Part shown: piece after piece, positions 25,357 through 34,643 of the stretch
Layout: each line of letters begins with the position of its first letter
Position numbering within the stretch: position 1 is the stretch's first letter
Assembly (NCBI GenBank): GCA_018239845.1
Contig: JAFEGO010000120.1
Location: 1 to 50,162, forward strand
DNA: 50,162 nucleotides
Direction of reading: 5' to 3'
From: Verrucomicrobiota bacterium
GTDB lineage: Bacteria; Verrucomicrobiota; Verrucomicrobiia; Opitutales; Opitutaceae
Position numbers and translations under genes: made by a program
The notes under the pieces: generated by a model
The model's database searches: none
What the model was told of the DNA's origin: nothing
The model's input: only the letters and a program-made list of their open reading frames with translations

Positions 25357-26781
25357 ATGAGAATCTATTTCATGGGAGTGTGCGGGACGGCGATGGGCAA
25401 TGCGGCACTGCTGGCGCGGGCGGCGGGGCACGAGGTGCTCGGTGCCGATACCGGCGTGTATCCGCCGATGAGCACGGTACTGGCCGAGGCGGGCATCACG
25501 CTGCACGAGGGCTACGACCCGGTGCGGCTGCAAAAGCTCGCGCCCGACCTTGTCGTGATTGGCAACGCGATGTCGCGCGGCAATCCCGAGGTGGAGTGGC
25601 TGCTTGATACCCGCGCGCTGCCGTTTACCTCGCTGCCGGCGCTGCTGGCGGATTTCGTTTTAAAGGGCCGCAAGAACATCGTCGTGGCCGGCACGCACGG
25701 GAAGACGACGACCACCGCGCTGACGGCCTACCTGCTGCGCGAAAACGGGCGCGATCCCGGTTACCTCATCGGCGGCGTGCCGCAGGATCCGCCGACGGGC
25801 AACCACCTGGGCAAGGGGGACGCACCGTTTGTCATCGAAGGCGATGAGTACGACAGCGCGTTTTTCGACAAGCGGAGCAAGTTCATCCACTACGCGCCGC
25901 ACATCGCGGTGCTGAACAACCTGGAGTTCGACCACGCCGACATCTTCCGCGATCTCGACGACGTGAAGCGTACCTTTCTGCACCTGACGCGCATCGTGCC
26001 GCGCAACGGCTGGATCGTCATGAACGGCGACGACGACAACCTGCGCGCGCTCGGCCCGACGCCGTGGACGCGGGTGGTGCGCGTCGGCACGGGCGAGGGC
26101 TGCGATGTCCGTATTATGGACTTTGTCGAGCAGCCCGAGGGCGTGCAGTTCTACCTCACCTGGCGCGGGGCGCCGTGGCGCACGGTGAAATGGAATCTCC
26201 CGGGGCTCTACAACGCGCGCAACGCCGCCATGGCGGCGGCGGCCGCGGGTCTGGCGCTCCATCCGGATAATCCGGTGCAGCTCGACCTGGGCGCGCTGGC
26301 GCGGTTTCGCGGCGTGAAGCGGCGGCAGGAGATCCTGACCGACTCGCCGGCGCTCACGGTGATCGAGGACTTCGGGCATCACCCGACGGCGCTGGCGGAG
26401 ACGCTGCGCTCGCTGCGGGCGCGGTATCCGGGGCGGGTGATCCACGCGGCCTTCGAGCCGCGGAGCAACACCTCGCGCACGCGGATCATGCAGACGGCGT
26501 TCATGCGCTCGCTCGCGCTGGCCGACGAAGTTTACCTCGGGGCCATCGCGAACGCGCACAAGCTGAAGCCCGAGGAGCGCTTCGACGCGGACGGGCTGAT
26601 GCAGTTCCTGGAGTCGCAGGGCGTGCACGGCTGCACCGCGGAGACCAACGCCGCGCTGCTCGAAAAGATGGTGGCCAATACGCGGTCACCCGCGAAAGGC
26701 CGCAGGCAGCTTGTGGTGTTTTTCACCAACGGGTCGTTCGACGGGATCATCGCGAAGTATGTGGCGGCGATGAAGGGCTGA
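25357..26781 (+). CDS. mpl: UDP-N-acetylmuramate:L-alanyl-gamma-D-glutamyl-meso-diaminopimelate ligase (Mpl)
   Basis: 474 residues, Mur ligase family enzyme that recycles cell-wall tripeptide onto UDP-MurNAc. [39 protein letters not shown] is an Mpl-type Rossmann start. [20 protein letters not shown] is the P-loop, [18 protein letters not shown] and [12 protein letters not shown] are characteristic of Mpl over MurC, and [15 protein letters not shown] and [14 protein letters not shown] close the family signature. The start is ATG 25357; an in-frame ATG at 25342 is also possible. It is 48 bases after priA on the same strand. Confidence 0.93.
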   Translation: MRIYFMGVCGTAMGNAALLARAAGHEVLGADTGVYPPMSTVLAEAGITLHEGYDPVRLQKLAPDLVVIGNAMSRGNPEVEWLLDTRALPFTSLPALLADFVLKGRKNIVVAGTHGKTTTTALTAYLLRENGRDPGYLIGGVPQDPPTGNHLGKGDAPFVIEGDEYDSAFFDKRSKFIHYAPHIAVLNNLEFDHADIFRDLDDVKRTFLHLTRIVPRNGWIVMNGDDDNLRALGPTPWTRVVRVGTGEGCDVRIMDFVEQPEGVQFYLTWRGAPWRTVKWNLPGLYNARNAAMAAAAAGLALHPDNPVQLDLGALARFRGVKRRQEILTDSPALTVIEDFGHHPTALAETLRSLRARYPGRVIHAAFEPRSNTSRTRIMQTAFMRSLALADEVYLGAIANAHKLKPEERFDADGLMQFLESQGVHGCTAETNAALLEKMVANTRSPAKGRRQLVVFFTNGSFDGIIAKYVAAMKG

Positions 26782-26860
26782 CCTACGCCGGACGGAGTAA
26801 AGCGGGTGGGGAAGGCCTGAAAGATTCGACGCCGCGTGGGACGTGACGTAGGGTTTCGTC

Positions 26861-27781
26861 ATGCGCCTTGCGACCGTACGCTTGGGGAAATCGGCCGTGC
26901 CCGTGGTGGCCGGCCCGGGTGGAGCTTGGATCGGGCTGGCTGATCTGCTGGGGGAGCCCGTGGCCCGGATGGAGGAGGCGCTGGAGGCGATCACGAACGA
27001 TCTGCCGGGCTATGCGAAACGGGTGGCGGAGTGGCAGGGGGCGACCGTGCCGCAGCCGGAGGGATTGCTTTCGCCGATCGTACGGCCGCCGACCTTCCGG
27101 GATTTTTATGCCTTCGAGCAGCACGTGAAGACGGCGCGGGCGCGCCGCGGGCTGGAGATGGTGCCGGCGTGGTACGAACTGCCGGTGTTTTATTTTTCGA
27201 ATCCCAATGCCTTCGTCGGCGACGGCGCCGAGGTGTACGCGCCGGCGGGGTCGGTGGAGCTCGACTATGAATTGGAGCTGGGCGTGGTGATCGGCGTCGG
27301 CGGACGCGACATCGCGCCGGAGGCGGCATGGGCGCATGTGGCGGGCTTCACGGTGCTGAATGATTTCAGCGCGCGGGACCTGCAGCGGAAGGAAGTCACC
27401 GTCGGGCTGGGGCCGGCTAAGGGGAAGGATTTTGCCAGCGCGGCCGGGCCGTGGCTGGTGACGCGGGATGAGTTCGCGGACCGGATCTCCGGCGAGACCC
27501 TGGCGCTGGAAATGAGCGCGCGGGTGAACGGCCGGGAACTTTCGCGGGGCAACGTGCGGAGCCTGTACCACTCGATCCCGCGGCTCATCGCGCAGGCGTC
27601 GCGCGACGCGGATCTGCTGCCCGGCGACCTGATCGGCACGGGTACGGTGGGCACGGGCTGCATCCTCGAGCTCGGCGCGGAAAACACCGGCGGCTGGCTC
27701 AAGCCCGGCGATGGGGTCGAGCTGGAGATCGAGCGCCTCGGCGTGCTGCGCACGCGCATCGTGGCGCGGCCTTCAAAGTAA
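26861..27781 (+). CDS. Fumarylacetoacetate (FAA) hydrolase family protein
   Basis: 306 residues. FAH-family core: FRDFYAFEQHV, WYELPVFYFSNPNAFVGDG, LDYELELGVVIG (metal-ligand Glu pair), TVLNDFSARDLQRKE (Asp ligand), GPAKGKDFASAAGPWLVT, IPRLIAQASRDADLLPGDLIGTGTVGTGC. Beside hppD, hmgA and phhA, the likely role is fumarylacetoacetase (final Tyr catabolism step). The family also contains acylpyruvases and related C-C hydrolases, so this is inference. Its 3' end overlaps the convergent phhA stop by 9 bases. Confidence 0.82.
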   Translation: MRLATVRLGKSAVPVVAGPGGAWIGLADLLGEPVARMEEALEAITNDLPGYAKRVAEWQGATVPQPEGLLSPIVRPPTFRDFYAFEQHVKTARARRGLEMVPAWYELPVFYFSNPNAFVGDGAEVYAPAGSVELDYELELGVVIGVGGRDIAPEAAWAHVAGFTVLNDFSARDLQRKEVTVGLGPAKGKDFASAAGPWLVTRDEFADRISGETLALEMSARVNGRELSRGNVRSLYHSIPRLIAQASRDADLLPGDLIGTGTVGTGCILELGAENTGGWLKPGDGVELEIERLGVLRTRIVARPSK

Positions 27782-28558
27782 GCCGTGCCGCCCGGCCCAC
27801 GCGGCGAACTCCGCCTCAAGCTGATCGAAGGAGTCGATGACGAAGAGCGTCTCCTGGAAGTGCCAGATGTCGTAAGGCTGGGCCGCGACGCTCTCGACGG
27901 GGAGGAAGGGTTTTTTGACCACTTGATCGCTCAGGCTGTGGAGCGTCTCGGCATGGGAGGAGATGATGCCGTTGCCGTAGATGCGCAGGCCGCCGGGGTT
28001 TTTGACCAAGCCGAATTCCACGGTGAACCAGTAGATGCGCGTGAGCTGCTCCATGCGCGCCGGGTCGGAGCAGGCGAGGGCGGCGCGGCCGATCTGCTGG
28101 TAAAAGTCCGCGAAGCGCGGGTGTACGATCATCGGCGTGTGGCCGAAGATATCGTGGAAACAGTCGGGCGCGGGCGTGTAATCGAGTTCCGCGCGCGTCC
28201 GGATGTAGTCGGTGCAGGGAAAAATCCGGCGGGCGAGGTAGCCGAAGAAATCGGCGGCATCGAGCAACCCCGGTGTGCGGGCGATGCGCCAGCCGGTCAG
28301 ACGCTGCAGCGCGCGGGAGACGTCGGCGAGCGCGGGGATTTTCTCGTGATCCAGGCCGAGCACGCGGAGACCGGCGAGGTATTCGTCGGCCGCGCGGCCG
28401 GGCAGGATTTCCTCCATGCGGCGGTAGAGCGTGCGCCAGACGGCCTGCTCGTCGTCGGTGTAGGCGGGGTAGGGGCAGTCGTCGCCGACCGGGAGGGTGT
28501 GCGTCAGCTTGATGGGGACGCAGCGTGGATCGAGGGCGGCGGTGACGGTGGAATCCAT
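27773..28558 (-). CDS. phhA: Phenylalanine 4-monooxygenase
   Basis: 261 residues, bacterial single-domain type. It hydroxylates Phe to Tyr using tetrahydropterin, iron and O2. The iron ligands are visible: CFHDIFGHTPM (two His) and YWFTVEFGLVK (Glu). Also YTDDEQAVWRTLYRRM near the N-terminus, DFFGYLARRIFPCTDYIRT and GNGIISSHAETLHSL. The ATG at 28558 is preferred; the longer frame adds GC-rich residues. It runs against the FAA hydrolase and away from hppD. No pterin carbinolamine dehydratase gene is adjacent. Confidence 0.92.
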   Translation of the reverse strand: MDSTVTAALDPRCVPIKLTHTLPVGDDCPYPAYTDDEQAVWRTLYRRMEEILPGRAADEYLAGLRVLGLDHEKIPALADVSRALQRLTGWRIARTPGLLDAADFFGYLARRIFPCTDYIRTRAELDYTPAPDCFHDIFGHTPMIVHPRFADFYQQIGRAALACSDPARMEQLTRIYWFTVEFGLVKNPGGLRIYGNGIISSHAETLHSLSDQVVKKPFLPVESVAAQPYDIWHFQETLFVIDSFDQLEAEFAAWAGRHGLL

Positions 28559-28711
28559 GGGGTAAATACGCACCTGACGCCCCAACGGTAGCACCGGCCC
28601 GCTCGGGCCGCCATACGCCGAACGGAGTATTGCGGCGCGGGTGGAGGCCGGGAGGCATTACTCCGTTCGGCGGATAGCGGGATTTGTGCGCGGGGTGTAG
28701 GGTGGACCGCC

Positions 28712-29824
28712 ATGACAACCACGTTTTTTGAGACTCCGGTTGAGCATAAGGCGGCCGCGAATCCCCTCGGCCTGAAGGGCATCGACCACATCGAATTCAT
28801 CGTCGATGACGCCGACCAGTGGCGCGACTTCTTCATCAACCGCTACGGCATGGCGGCCCGGTATTACGCGGACGAGCGCACCGGCGTGAAAGGCCGGCGG
28901 GCCCACGTGGTCGGGCAGGGCCGCATCAATTTCATCGTGGCCGAGCCGCAGGGCCGCGGGCCGGAGGCGGACTTCATGCGCTGGCACCTCGACAAGCACG
29001 GCTGCGGCGTGCGCGACGTGGCCTTCCGCACGCGGGATGCCAGCCACTCGCTCGACGAGGCGGCACGGCGCGGGGCGAAGGTGCTGCGCCCCTTGCAGGG
29101 CGATGCGAATTTCCGCGGCGGCTCCATCGCGGCCTATGGCGACACGATCCACTCGTTCATCGAGCGGGCGCCGCACGCGTCGTTTGCGCCAGGCTATGAA
29201 GCGGTCCACGGCCATGCGGAGAAAGGGCCGATCCACTTCGCGATGATCGACCACGTGGTGGCCAACGTGGAGCACATGGAGGAGTGGGTGAAATACTACG
29301 AGGAGGTCTTCGGCTTCGATCTCTTCATGCACTTCGACATCAACACCGGCCGCAGTGCGCTGATGTCGAAGGTGGTCAGCTCCACCGATGGCTGGATCAA
29401 GCTGCCGATCAACGAGCCGTCGTCCGACAACTCGCAGATCAAGGAGTTTCTCGACCGCTACAACGGGCCCGGCGTGCAGCACATCGCGCTGCTCACCCCC
29501 AACATCAGCGAGACGATCGCGGCGATGCGCGCGCGCGGGCAGGAGTTTCTCGATGTGCCGGACACCTACTACGACGAGGAGTTTGACCGCCGCATCGGCG
29601 AGATCGAGGAGGACAAGGCGGTGCTGAAGCGCCTCAAGATACTCGTGGACCGCGACCACGACGGCTACCTGCTGCAGCTCTTCACCAAGTGCGTCTTCAC
29701 CCGGCCCACGCTGTTCTTCGAGGTGATCCAGCGGCGGGGCCGCGCGCTGGGTTTTGGCGAAGGCAACTTCCGTGCGCTCTTCGAAGCCATCGAGCGCGAG
29801 CAGCAGAAACGCGGCTCGCTCTGA
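28712..29824 (+). CDS. hppD: 4-hydroxyphenylpyruvate dioxygenase
   Basis: 370 residues, two-module vicinal-oxygen-chelate fold. It converts 4-hydroxyphenylpyruvate to homogentisate. The C-terminal module holds the iron ligands: AMIDHVVANV (His), PGVQHIALLT (His), and FFEVIQRRG (Glu). SKVVSSTDGWIKLPINEPSS and the QIKEFLDRYNGPGVQH segment are strong family signatures. It is divergent from phhA, with a 153-base gap likely carrying both promoters, and is followed 15 bases later by hmgA. Confidence 0.95.
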   Translation: MTTTFFETPVEHKAAANPLGLKGIDHIEFIVDDADQWRDFFINRYGMAARYYADERTGVKGRRAHVVGQGRINFIVAEPQGRGPEADFMRWHLDKHGCGVRDVAFRTRDASHSLDEAARRGAKVLRPLQGDANFRGGSIAAYGDTIHSFIERAPHASFAPGYEAVHGHAEKGPIHFAMIDHVVANVEHMEEWVKYYEEVFGFDLFMHFDINTGRSALMSKVVSSTDGWIKLPINEPSSDNSQIKEFLDRYNGPGVQHIALLTPNISETIAAMRARGQEFLDVPDTYYDEEFDRRIGEIEEDKAVLKRLKILVDRDHDGYLLQLFTKCVFTRPTLFFEVIQRRGRALGFGEGNFRALFEAIEREQQKRGSL

Positions 29825-29839
29825 CCGAGGGAAATCCCC

Positions 29840-31024
29840 GTGCCCCATTACCTCAAACTCGGAGCGATCCCGCGCAAGCATCACATCCGTTTCCCGCGCG
29901 ATCCGGCGGCGAGCTATCTGGGCGAAGGACTGCACTACGAGCACGTCGTGACGACGGAGGGTTTCGACCGGGCGTACAGCATCCTCTACCACCTAAAGCC
30001 GCCGACCCGGGTGAAGCGCGTGGAGTTGTTCCGCGAGTTTGCGCTGAAGCCCGGGGCTCCGCTGCCGCTGCGGCATCATCACCTGAAATCGGCGGGCATG
30101 GTGCGGGCGGGCGATCCGTACACGGGCCGCGTGCCGCTGCTGTTCAACGACGACATCGGCTGCTACCGCTGCCGGCCGGCGACGGCGATGGCGGGCGGCT
30201 ACGATTTTTACCGCAACGGCCGGAGCGACGATGTGATTTTCATCTGGCGGGGCGGCGGCTGGCTTGAGTCGCAGTACGGTCGGCTCCGCTACCGGCAGGA
30301 CGACTACGTGGTGATCCCGCGCGGCACGATCTACCGGCTCGTGCCGGACGACATCGCGCAGGAGGACTACCTGATCATCGAGTCCACTCATCCGGTGCGC
30401 ATCCCGGCGCGCTATCTGCATCCCGAGGGTCAGATCCGGCTCGGCGCGCCGTACAGTGAACGGGATTTTCACGGCCCGACGGAGCCCATCGCGCACGATG
30501 CGGAAGGGGACTTTGCGGTGCTGACGAAAGACCGCGGGCGTTTCACGAAGAACATCATGGCCGGTCATCCGCACGATGTCGTGGGCTGGGATGGCTGCCT
30601 GTATCCGTTTACCTTCAATGCGGGCGACTTCGAGCCGCTGACCGGCACGGTGCATCTGCCACCGCCGGTGCACCAGACGTTTGAGATGAGCGGGTTTGTG
30701 ATCTGCACCTTTGCGCCGCGCTACCTCGACCATCACCCCGAGGCGGTCAAGGTGCCGTGGGCGCATGACAACACGGAGGCCGACGAGGTGTTGTTTTATG
30801 TCCGGGGCAACTTCGGCTCGCGGCGGGGCGTGGAGCCGGGGTCGTTTACGCTGCATCCGCAGGGCATTCCGCACGGCCCGCATCCGGGGACGACGCTCAA
30901 GAGTTTCGAGCATCAGCGCACGGAGGAGCTGGCAGTGATGTTCGACACGGCGCAATCGCTCGCGCTGACGGCGGAGGCGCTGCAGATGGACGATGCGCAG
31001 TACCCGTTGTCGTGGCTGGGGTGA
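29840..31024 (+). CDS. hmgA: Homogentisate 1,2-dioxygenase
   Basis: 394 residues from a GTG at 29840 preceded by GAGGG. It opens the ring of homogentisate to maleylacetoacetate. The cupin metal site is present: HDNTEADEVLFYVRGNFGSR (His/Glu) and FTLHPQGIPHGPHPG (His). WDGCLYPFTFNAGDFEPLTGTVHLPPPVHQTFE is a strong family block. Likely in one transcript with hppD. No maleylacetoacetate isomerase follows. The gene ends 6 bases before the convergent regulator. Confidence 0.93.
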   Translation: MPHYLKLGAIPRKHHIRFPRDPAASYLGEGLHYEHVVTTEGFDRAYSILYHLKPPTRVKRVELFREFALKPGAPLPLRHHHLKSAGMVRAGDPYTGRVPLLFNDDIGCYRCRPATAMAGGYDFYRNGRSDDVIFIWRGGGWLESQYGRLRYRQDDYVVIPRGTIYRLVPDDIAQEDYLIIESTHPVRIPARYLHPEGQIRLGAPYSERDFHGPTEPIAHDAEGDFAVLTKDRGRFTKNIMAGHPHDVVGWDGCLYPFTFNAGDFEPLTGTVHLPPPVHQTFEMSGFVICTFAPRYLDHHPEAVKVPWAHDNTEADEVLFYVRGNFGSRRGVEPGSFTLHPQGIPHGPHPGTTLKSFEHQRTEELAVMFDTAQSLALTAEALQMDDAQYPLSWLG

Positions 31025-31030
31025 GGCGCG

Positions 31031-31660
31031 TTACCGATTCAGCAACGCCGCGACGCGTTTTCCGCTGCCGACGCCGAGCTTGCGGTAGATCGCGGACATG
31101 TGGGTCTTGATCGTAAGGGGGCTGCGGCGCAGCTCGACGGCGATCTCGGCGGTGCTCAGGCCCTCGCGCAGGCGCATGGCGACCTCGCGCTCCTGGTGGG
31201 AGAGGCGGGCGAGGAGCGTCACGGAGTCGGCGGAGAGGGGGCGGTTGCGATCGCTGCGCGGGCGGCGGTAGTCGAGGTGGATGTAGAACGCGGGCTTGGC
31301 GCCGCGCCGGCCGGGCTTGGCGGGGAAGACCTGGAGGTGGATGTGGGCGTGCAGGCCCCGCTCATGGTCGGTCACGCTGGTGACGGGGTGGGCGGGGCTG
31401 CCCTGACTCCACGCCTCCAAGACCGCGCGGCAGGCCGACCAGATCGGCGCGGGCAGGGTGATCGCGTGGCGGTTGTTGCGCAGGGCGGCCGCGGCGGCCT
31501 CGCCCTGTTTCCACACGGCGCAGACCTGCACGGCCTCGTTGTTGAACCACAGGGGCGTGCCGGTGACGTCGAGCAGGAGGAGGCCGATGGGCACGTCCTC
31601 GAGCATGGCCTGCATCAGGGCGAGCAGGTTCTTGTCATTGAAAGCGGGGCGGCGGGGCAT
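31031..31660 (-). CDS. LuxR-type HTH transcriptional regulator
   Basis: 209 residues from ATG 31660. The N-terminal half has a PAS-like sensor pattern (LLALMQAMLEDVPIGLLLLDVTGTPLWFNNEAVQVC). The C-terminal half is a GerE/LuxR helix-turn-helix: LSHQEREVAMRLREGLSTAEIAVELRRSPLTIKTHMSAIYRKLGV. No receiver Asp is visible, so it is not a classical response regulator. Its position beside hmgA suggests it might regulate Phe/Tyr catabolism, but that is only positional. Confidence 0.85.
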   Translation of the reverse strand: MPRRPAFNDKNLLALMQAMLEDVPIGLLLLDVTGTPLWFNNEAVQVCAVWKQGEAAAAALRNNRHAITLPAPIWSACRAVLEAWSQGSPAHPVTSVTDHERGLHAHIHLQVFPAKPGRRGAKPAFYIHLDYRRPRSDRNRPLSADSVTLLARLSHQEREVAMRLREGLSTAEIAVELRRSPLTIKTHMSAIYRKLGVGSGKRVAALLNR

Positions 31661-31714
31661 GGGACCGACGGACAACCGAACGGTCGAAAAATAGCCCGCG
31701 GGACGGGCGGGGCC

Positions 31715-31738
31715 AAACAAAATCCCGCCGGGCGGCGG
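31715..31738 (-). terminator. Possible terminator of the PEP-CTERM-type gene
   Basis: Short stem CCGCC/GGCGG (31725-31729 with 31734-31738) directly beyond the stop at 31740, followed on the minus strand by GATTTTGTTT. The stem is short and the region is GC-rich, so the call is weak. Confidence 0.35.
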
Positions 31739-31739
31739 C

Positions 31740-32765
31740 TCAGGCCTTCGCGGCGCGCTTGGCGCGGCGGCGGTGGAACACGATCGCGCCGATCATCGCG
31801 GCGACGCCGCCGAGCGCGTAAGTGGAAGCCTCGGGAATGACGCTGAAGCTGACGCCGTTGACCGTCGCGAGGTCGATGCCGCCGGAGCCGGTGGCGTTGG
31901 AGGTGTTCGACGGGAAATAGGTGGAGTTGGCGTAGTTGATCAGGTTGGCGCTGTTGCCGCCGTCGGTGACGTCGTTGCCGAAGAGGGAGTAGCCGTAGAT
32001 CGTGGTGCCGGGGGTGATGCCCAGCTGCGCCATGGTGAACATGATGCCGCCGACGCCCTGGGAGCCGGTCTCGCTGTGGGCGGTGCTGGTGGTGAGGTTG
32101 TCGCCGGTGTTGTACCGGAAGAGATGATACCCGGAGCTGCCGACGACATTGCTCGTGCCCCAGTCGGCGGAGGTGCTGGGGCCGGTGAGGGTGCCGTAGG
32201 ACGTCGGGACGTTGTTGACGAAATCCCAGCCGGTGATGACGGCGATCTTGAAGAGGTCGTGCACGCCGACGTCGCCGCGCTCGAAGACGGCGAAGACCTG
32301 CGCGGCGCTGGCGGTCATGCCGCCGGAGAAGACGAAGTCGAGGCGCTCGATGTTGCCATCCTGCGCGACGTGGCTGCCCTGGGTGCCGTTGGCAAAGGTG
32401 TTGTCGGAGCCGCCGTTGAGGTTGTTCTGCAACATCAGCGCCGGATACGACGTGGAGTAGTTGCCCAGCTGCTCGCCGCTGACCGTGCCGTCGCGGTACC
32501 AGACGCTGGACTGGTTGGGATTGTCCACGCCGGTGGCGCGGCGGACGAAGGCGAGGTCGGCGATGCCCGCGACCTTGTAGTTGGCCGTGGCCGTGCTGAA
32601 CGTATTTACCGCGAGCACGTTGTTTTCAAAATTCACCGCCGGCGTATCCGCGGACGTCGTCGTACCGGTGCTCGAGGTCGTCGTAATCGAGGTGATCGCT
32701 GTCTGCGCCCAAGCCGCCACGGAGAGCGCGGCCAGCGATGCAAGGTATAGACAGAAGCGTTTCAT
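31740..32765 (-). CDS. Secreted protein with PEP-CTERM-type sorting signal
   Basis: 341 residues from ATG 32765. Signal peptide MKRFCLYLASLAALSVAAWAQ. The mature part is Ser/Thr/Asn/Gly-rich and beta-like (SVWYRDGTVSGEQLGNYSTSYPALMLQNN, GSGGIDLATVNGVSFS). The C-terminus is a tripartite sorting tail: IPEASTYAL, a hydrophobic helix (GGVAAMIGAIVF), then a basic cluster HRRRAKRAAKA. The motif is PEA where PEP is usual. Such tails are processed by exosortases, and an exosortase gene lies less than 2 kb away. Likely a surface or matrix protein; its own activity is unknown. Confidence 0.85.
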   Translation of the reverse strand: MKRFCLYLASLAALSVAAWAQTAITSITTTSSTGTTTSADTPAVNFENNVLAVNTFSTATANYKVAGIADLAFVRRATGVDNPNQSSVWYRDGTVSGEQLGNYSTSYPALMLQNNLNGGSDNTFANGTQGSHVAQDGNIERLDFVFSGGMTASAAQVFAVFERGDVGVHDLFKIAVITGWDFVNNVPTSYGTLTGPSTSADWGTSNVVGSSGYHLFRYNTGDNLTTSTAHSETGSQGVGGIMFTMAQLGITPGTTIYGYSLFGNDVTDGGNSANLINYANSTYFPSNTSNATGSGGIDLATVNGVSFSVIPEASTYALGGVAAMIGAIVFHRRRAKRAAKA

Positions 32766-32873
32766 CCGGTTTATATGGCTGGATTCGGGCGAGAATTTAG
32801 TGCTAGGTAAATATACCCATAATTGGCTGGGAAAATACAACACCTAAGTGCAAATGCAATATTCTAGCGTTAT
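32766..32873. promoter_or_regulatory. AT-rich divergent promoter region of the exosortase locus
   Basis: A 108-base gap, much richer in A/T than its surroundings, between two divergent genes. It must hold the start signals for both. It contains AAATGCAATAT at 32852-32862, also present 70 bases upstream of the secreted-protein gene at the left window edge. No unambiguous -35/-10 pair was chosen. Confidence 0.45.
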
Positions 32874-34643
32874 ATGGTCGATCTCTGGAACAGACTGACC
32901 GAGTCGCAACGCGACCTCTGCAAGATCGCGGGCGGGCTGCTCGTGCTGACCCCCGTGGTCCTGCTGACGCTCTATCTGGCCAAGCCGCAGGTGCAGCGCT
33001 GGCAGCGGGATCAGGCCTTGGCGGAGGCGCGGGCCTTTACGGCGAAGAAAGACTACCGCAACGCGCTGGTGGCCTTTCACCGCGTGATCGACAAGAGCCC
33101 GACGGACATCGAGAGCTGGAAACAAGTGGCGGACTTCCTGAGCGAGACGGGCTCCCCCGAAGTGCTCGTGGCGCGGCGCAACCTCGTGTGGCTGGCCCCG
33201 GACGACATCTCGCTGCGGCTGGGCTTCGTGCTCGATGCGCTGCGCTTCGGCGATGTGAACGGCGCGAGCGAAGTGGTCGGCGGCGTGAAGGAAGGGGCGC
33301 GCGAAGAGGTGGCTTTTTATCGCATGGCTGCGGCGCTCGCCTACGCGCAAGGCCGGACGGCGGAGTTTGAGGCTAACATCGAGGAACTGCTGCGGCGGCA
33401 GCCGGCGGACCACAACGCGGCGCTGGACCTCGCCACGCTGCGCCTGTGGGGCGCGGATGCGACGAGGGTCGCGGCGGCGCGGCAGACGCTGCTCGAGCTT
33501 TTGCGCGAGCCTGATGTGCGCGTGCGCGCGGCGGTGGAGCTGCTCAAATACGTGGCCCGCACCGGCACGCGGGCCGACGCCGACGCGCTGGTGGCGGTGC
33601 TGCACCGGGCCTTGCTCAACCGGCCGCCGCCACCTCCGGGTGATCCGGGCGCGGCGGCCGAACCGCCCGGCTGGTTCACCGTGGTGGAGGCGCTGAAGGC
33701 CGGCGCAGCCGGCTCGGCCAACGATGCCGCGGTGCTGGCGCGCTGGCTCGCGGCGATCGGCCAGCCCCGGGAGGCGCTGGTGTGGCTCGACGGACTCAAT
33801 GGCCCGGTGCAGCGCTCGCCGCTGGTGGCCGCCGCGGCGATGGAGCTCAGCCTGATGCTCGACGACGCCTCGCGGCTGCGGCCGCTGCTGCTCGACGGGG
33901 CGTGGGGCCGCGCGCCGCTGGAGACGGTGGACCTGGCCTTCGCCGCGCGCTGGGAGCGCAAGCTCGGCAAGACCGACGATGCGCGCGCTACCTGGGCCAA
34001 CGCCCTGGAGAGCGCCAACGAATCGCTGCCCGCCCTGCGCGTGCTCGCGCGCCTCGCGGTGGCCTGGGGCGACCCCGAGGGCGCGCAGGCCGCGATGCTC
34101 GCCGTGATCAAACGGTACCCGGCGGAGCGCTGGGCCTGGGAGGCGCTGCGGATCGAGTATTCAAGAAAAAGCGACACCCCCAAGCTGCGCGCCCTCTACG
34201 ACAAGTGGGTGGCCTCGCCGGTCACCAACCGTTTCATCGAACAGGACTGGGTCATCCTGAATTTCCTCACGGGCCAGCCGGCGGCGACCGTCTTCGAGCG
34301 CGCGAAGGCGCTGCACGAGGCCGAGCCGCTCGACCCGGTGGCGGCGCTGGGCTACGCGATGGCCCTGCGCGCGCAGAAGAAGCCGCGCGAGGCCTTCCTC
34401 GCGATCGACGGCCTCGTTGGTGAGGACCGCACCAAGCCGCGGGCGCTGCTCTGGCGCGGAATCCTCCTCGCGGAGCTCGGCCGCCGCGCCGAGGCGCGGC
34501 AGACCCTCGCGGCGGTGGAGATCGCCCGCCTGCTCCCGGAGGAGGTACGCCTCGGCCGCGAGTTTTTCGGTCAGACCGCGCCCGTGGCGCTGCCCGCCGC
34601 GGCCAAGGCGTCGAGCGCGCCAGCGGCGACCGGCAAGCCGTGA
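32874..34643 (+). CDS. Membrane-anchored TPR protein of the exosortase locus
   Basis: 589 residues. An N-terminal transmembrane helix (residues about 20-38, GGLLVLTPVVLLTLYLA) anchors a long alpha-helical, TPR-like region (ALAEARAFTAKKDYRNALVAFHRVIDKSPTDIESW, and many similar later units through AALGYAMALRAQKKPREAFLAIDG). TPR proteins frequently accompany exosortases in polymer-export/PEP-CTERM loci (family knowledge). The last codon and the next gene's GTG overlap (GTGA), so it is coupled to the exosortase. Function inferred from context only. Confidence 0.75.
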   Translation: MVDLWNRLTESQRDLCKIAGGLLVLTPVVLLTLYLAKPQVQRWQRDQALAEARAFTAKKDYRNALVAFHRVIDKSPTDIESWKQVADFLSETGSPEVLVARRNLVWLAPDDISLRLGFVLDALRFGDVNGASEVVGGVKEGAREEVAFYRMAAALAYAQGRTAEFEANIEELLRRQPADHNAALDLATLRLWGADATRVAAARQTLLELLREPDVRVRAAVELLKYVARTGTRADADALVAVLHRALLNRPPPPPGDPGAAAEPPGWFTVVEALKAGAAGSANDAAVLARWLAAIGQPREALVWLDGLNGPVQRSPLVAAAAMELSLMLDDASRLRPLLLDGAWGRAPLETVDLAFAARWERKLGKTDDARATWANALESANESLPALRVLARLAVAWGDPEGAQAAMLAVIKRYPAERWAWEALRIEYSRKSDTPKLRALYDKWVASPVTNRFIEQDWVILNFLTGQPAATVFERAKALHEAEPLDPVAALGYAMALRAQKKPREAFLAIDGLVGEDRTKPRALLWRGILLAELGRRAEARQTLAAVEIARLLPEEVRLGREFFGQTAPVALPAAAKASSAPAATGKP

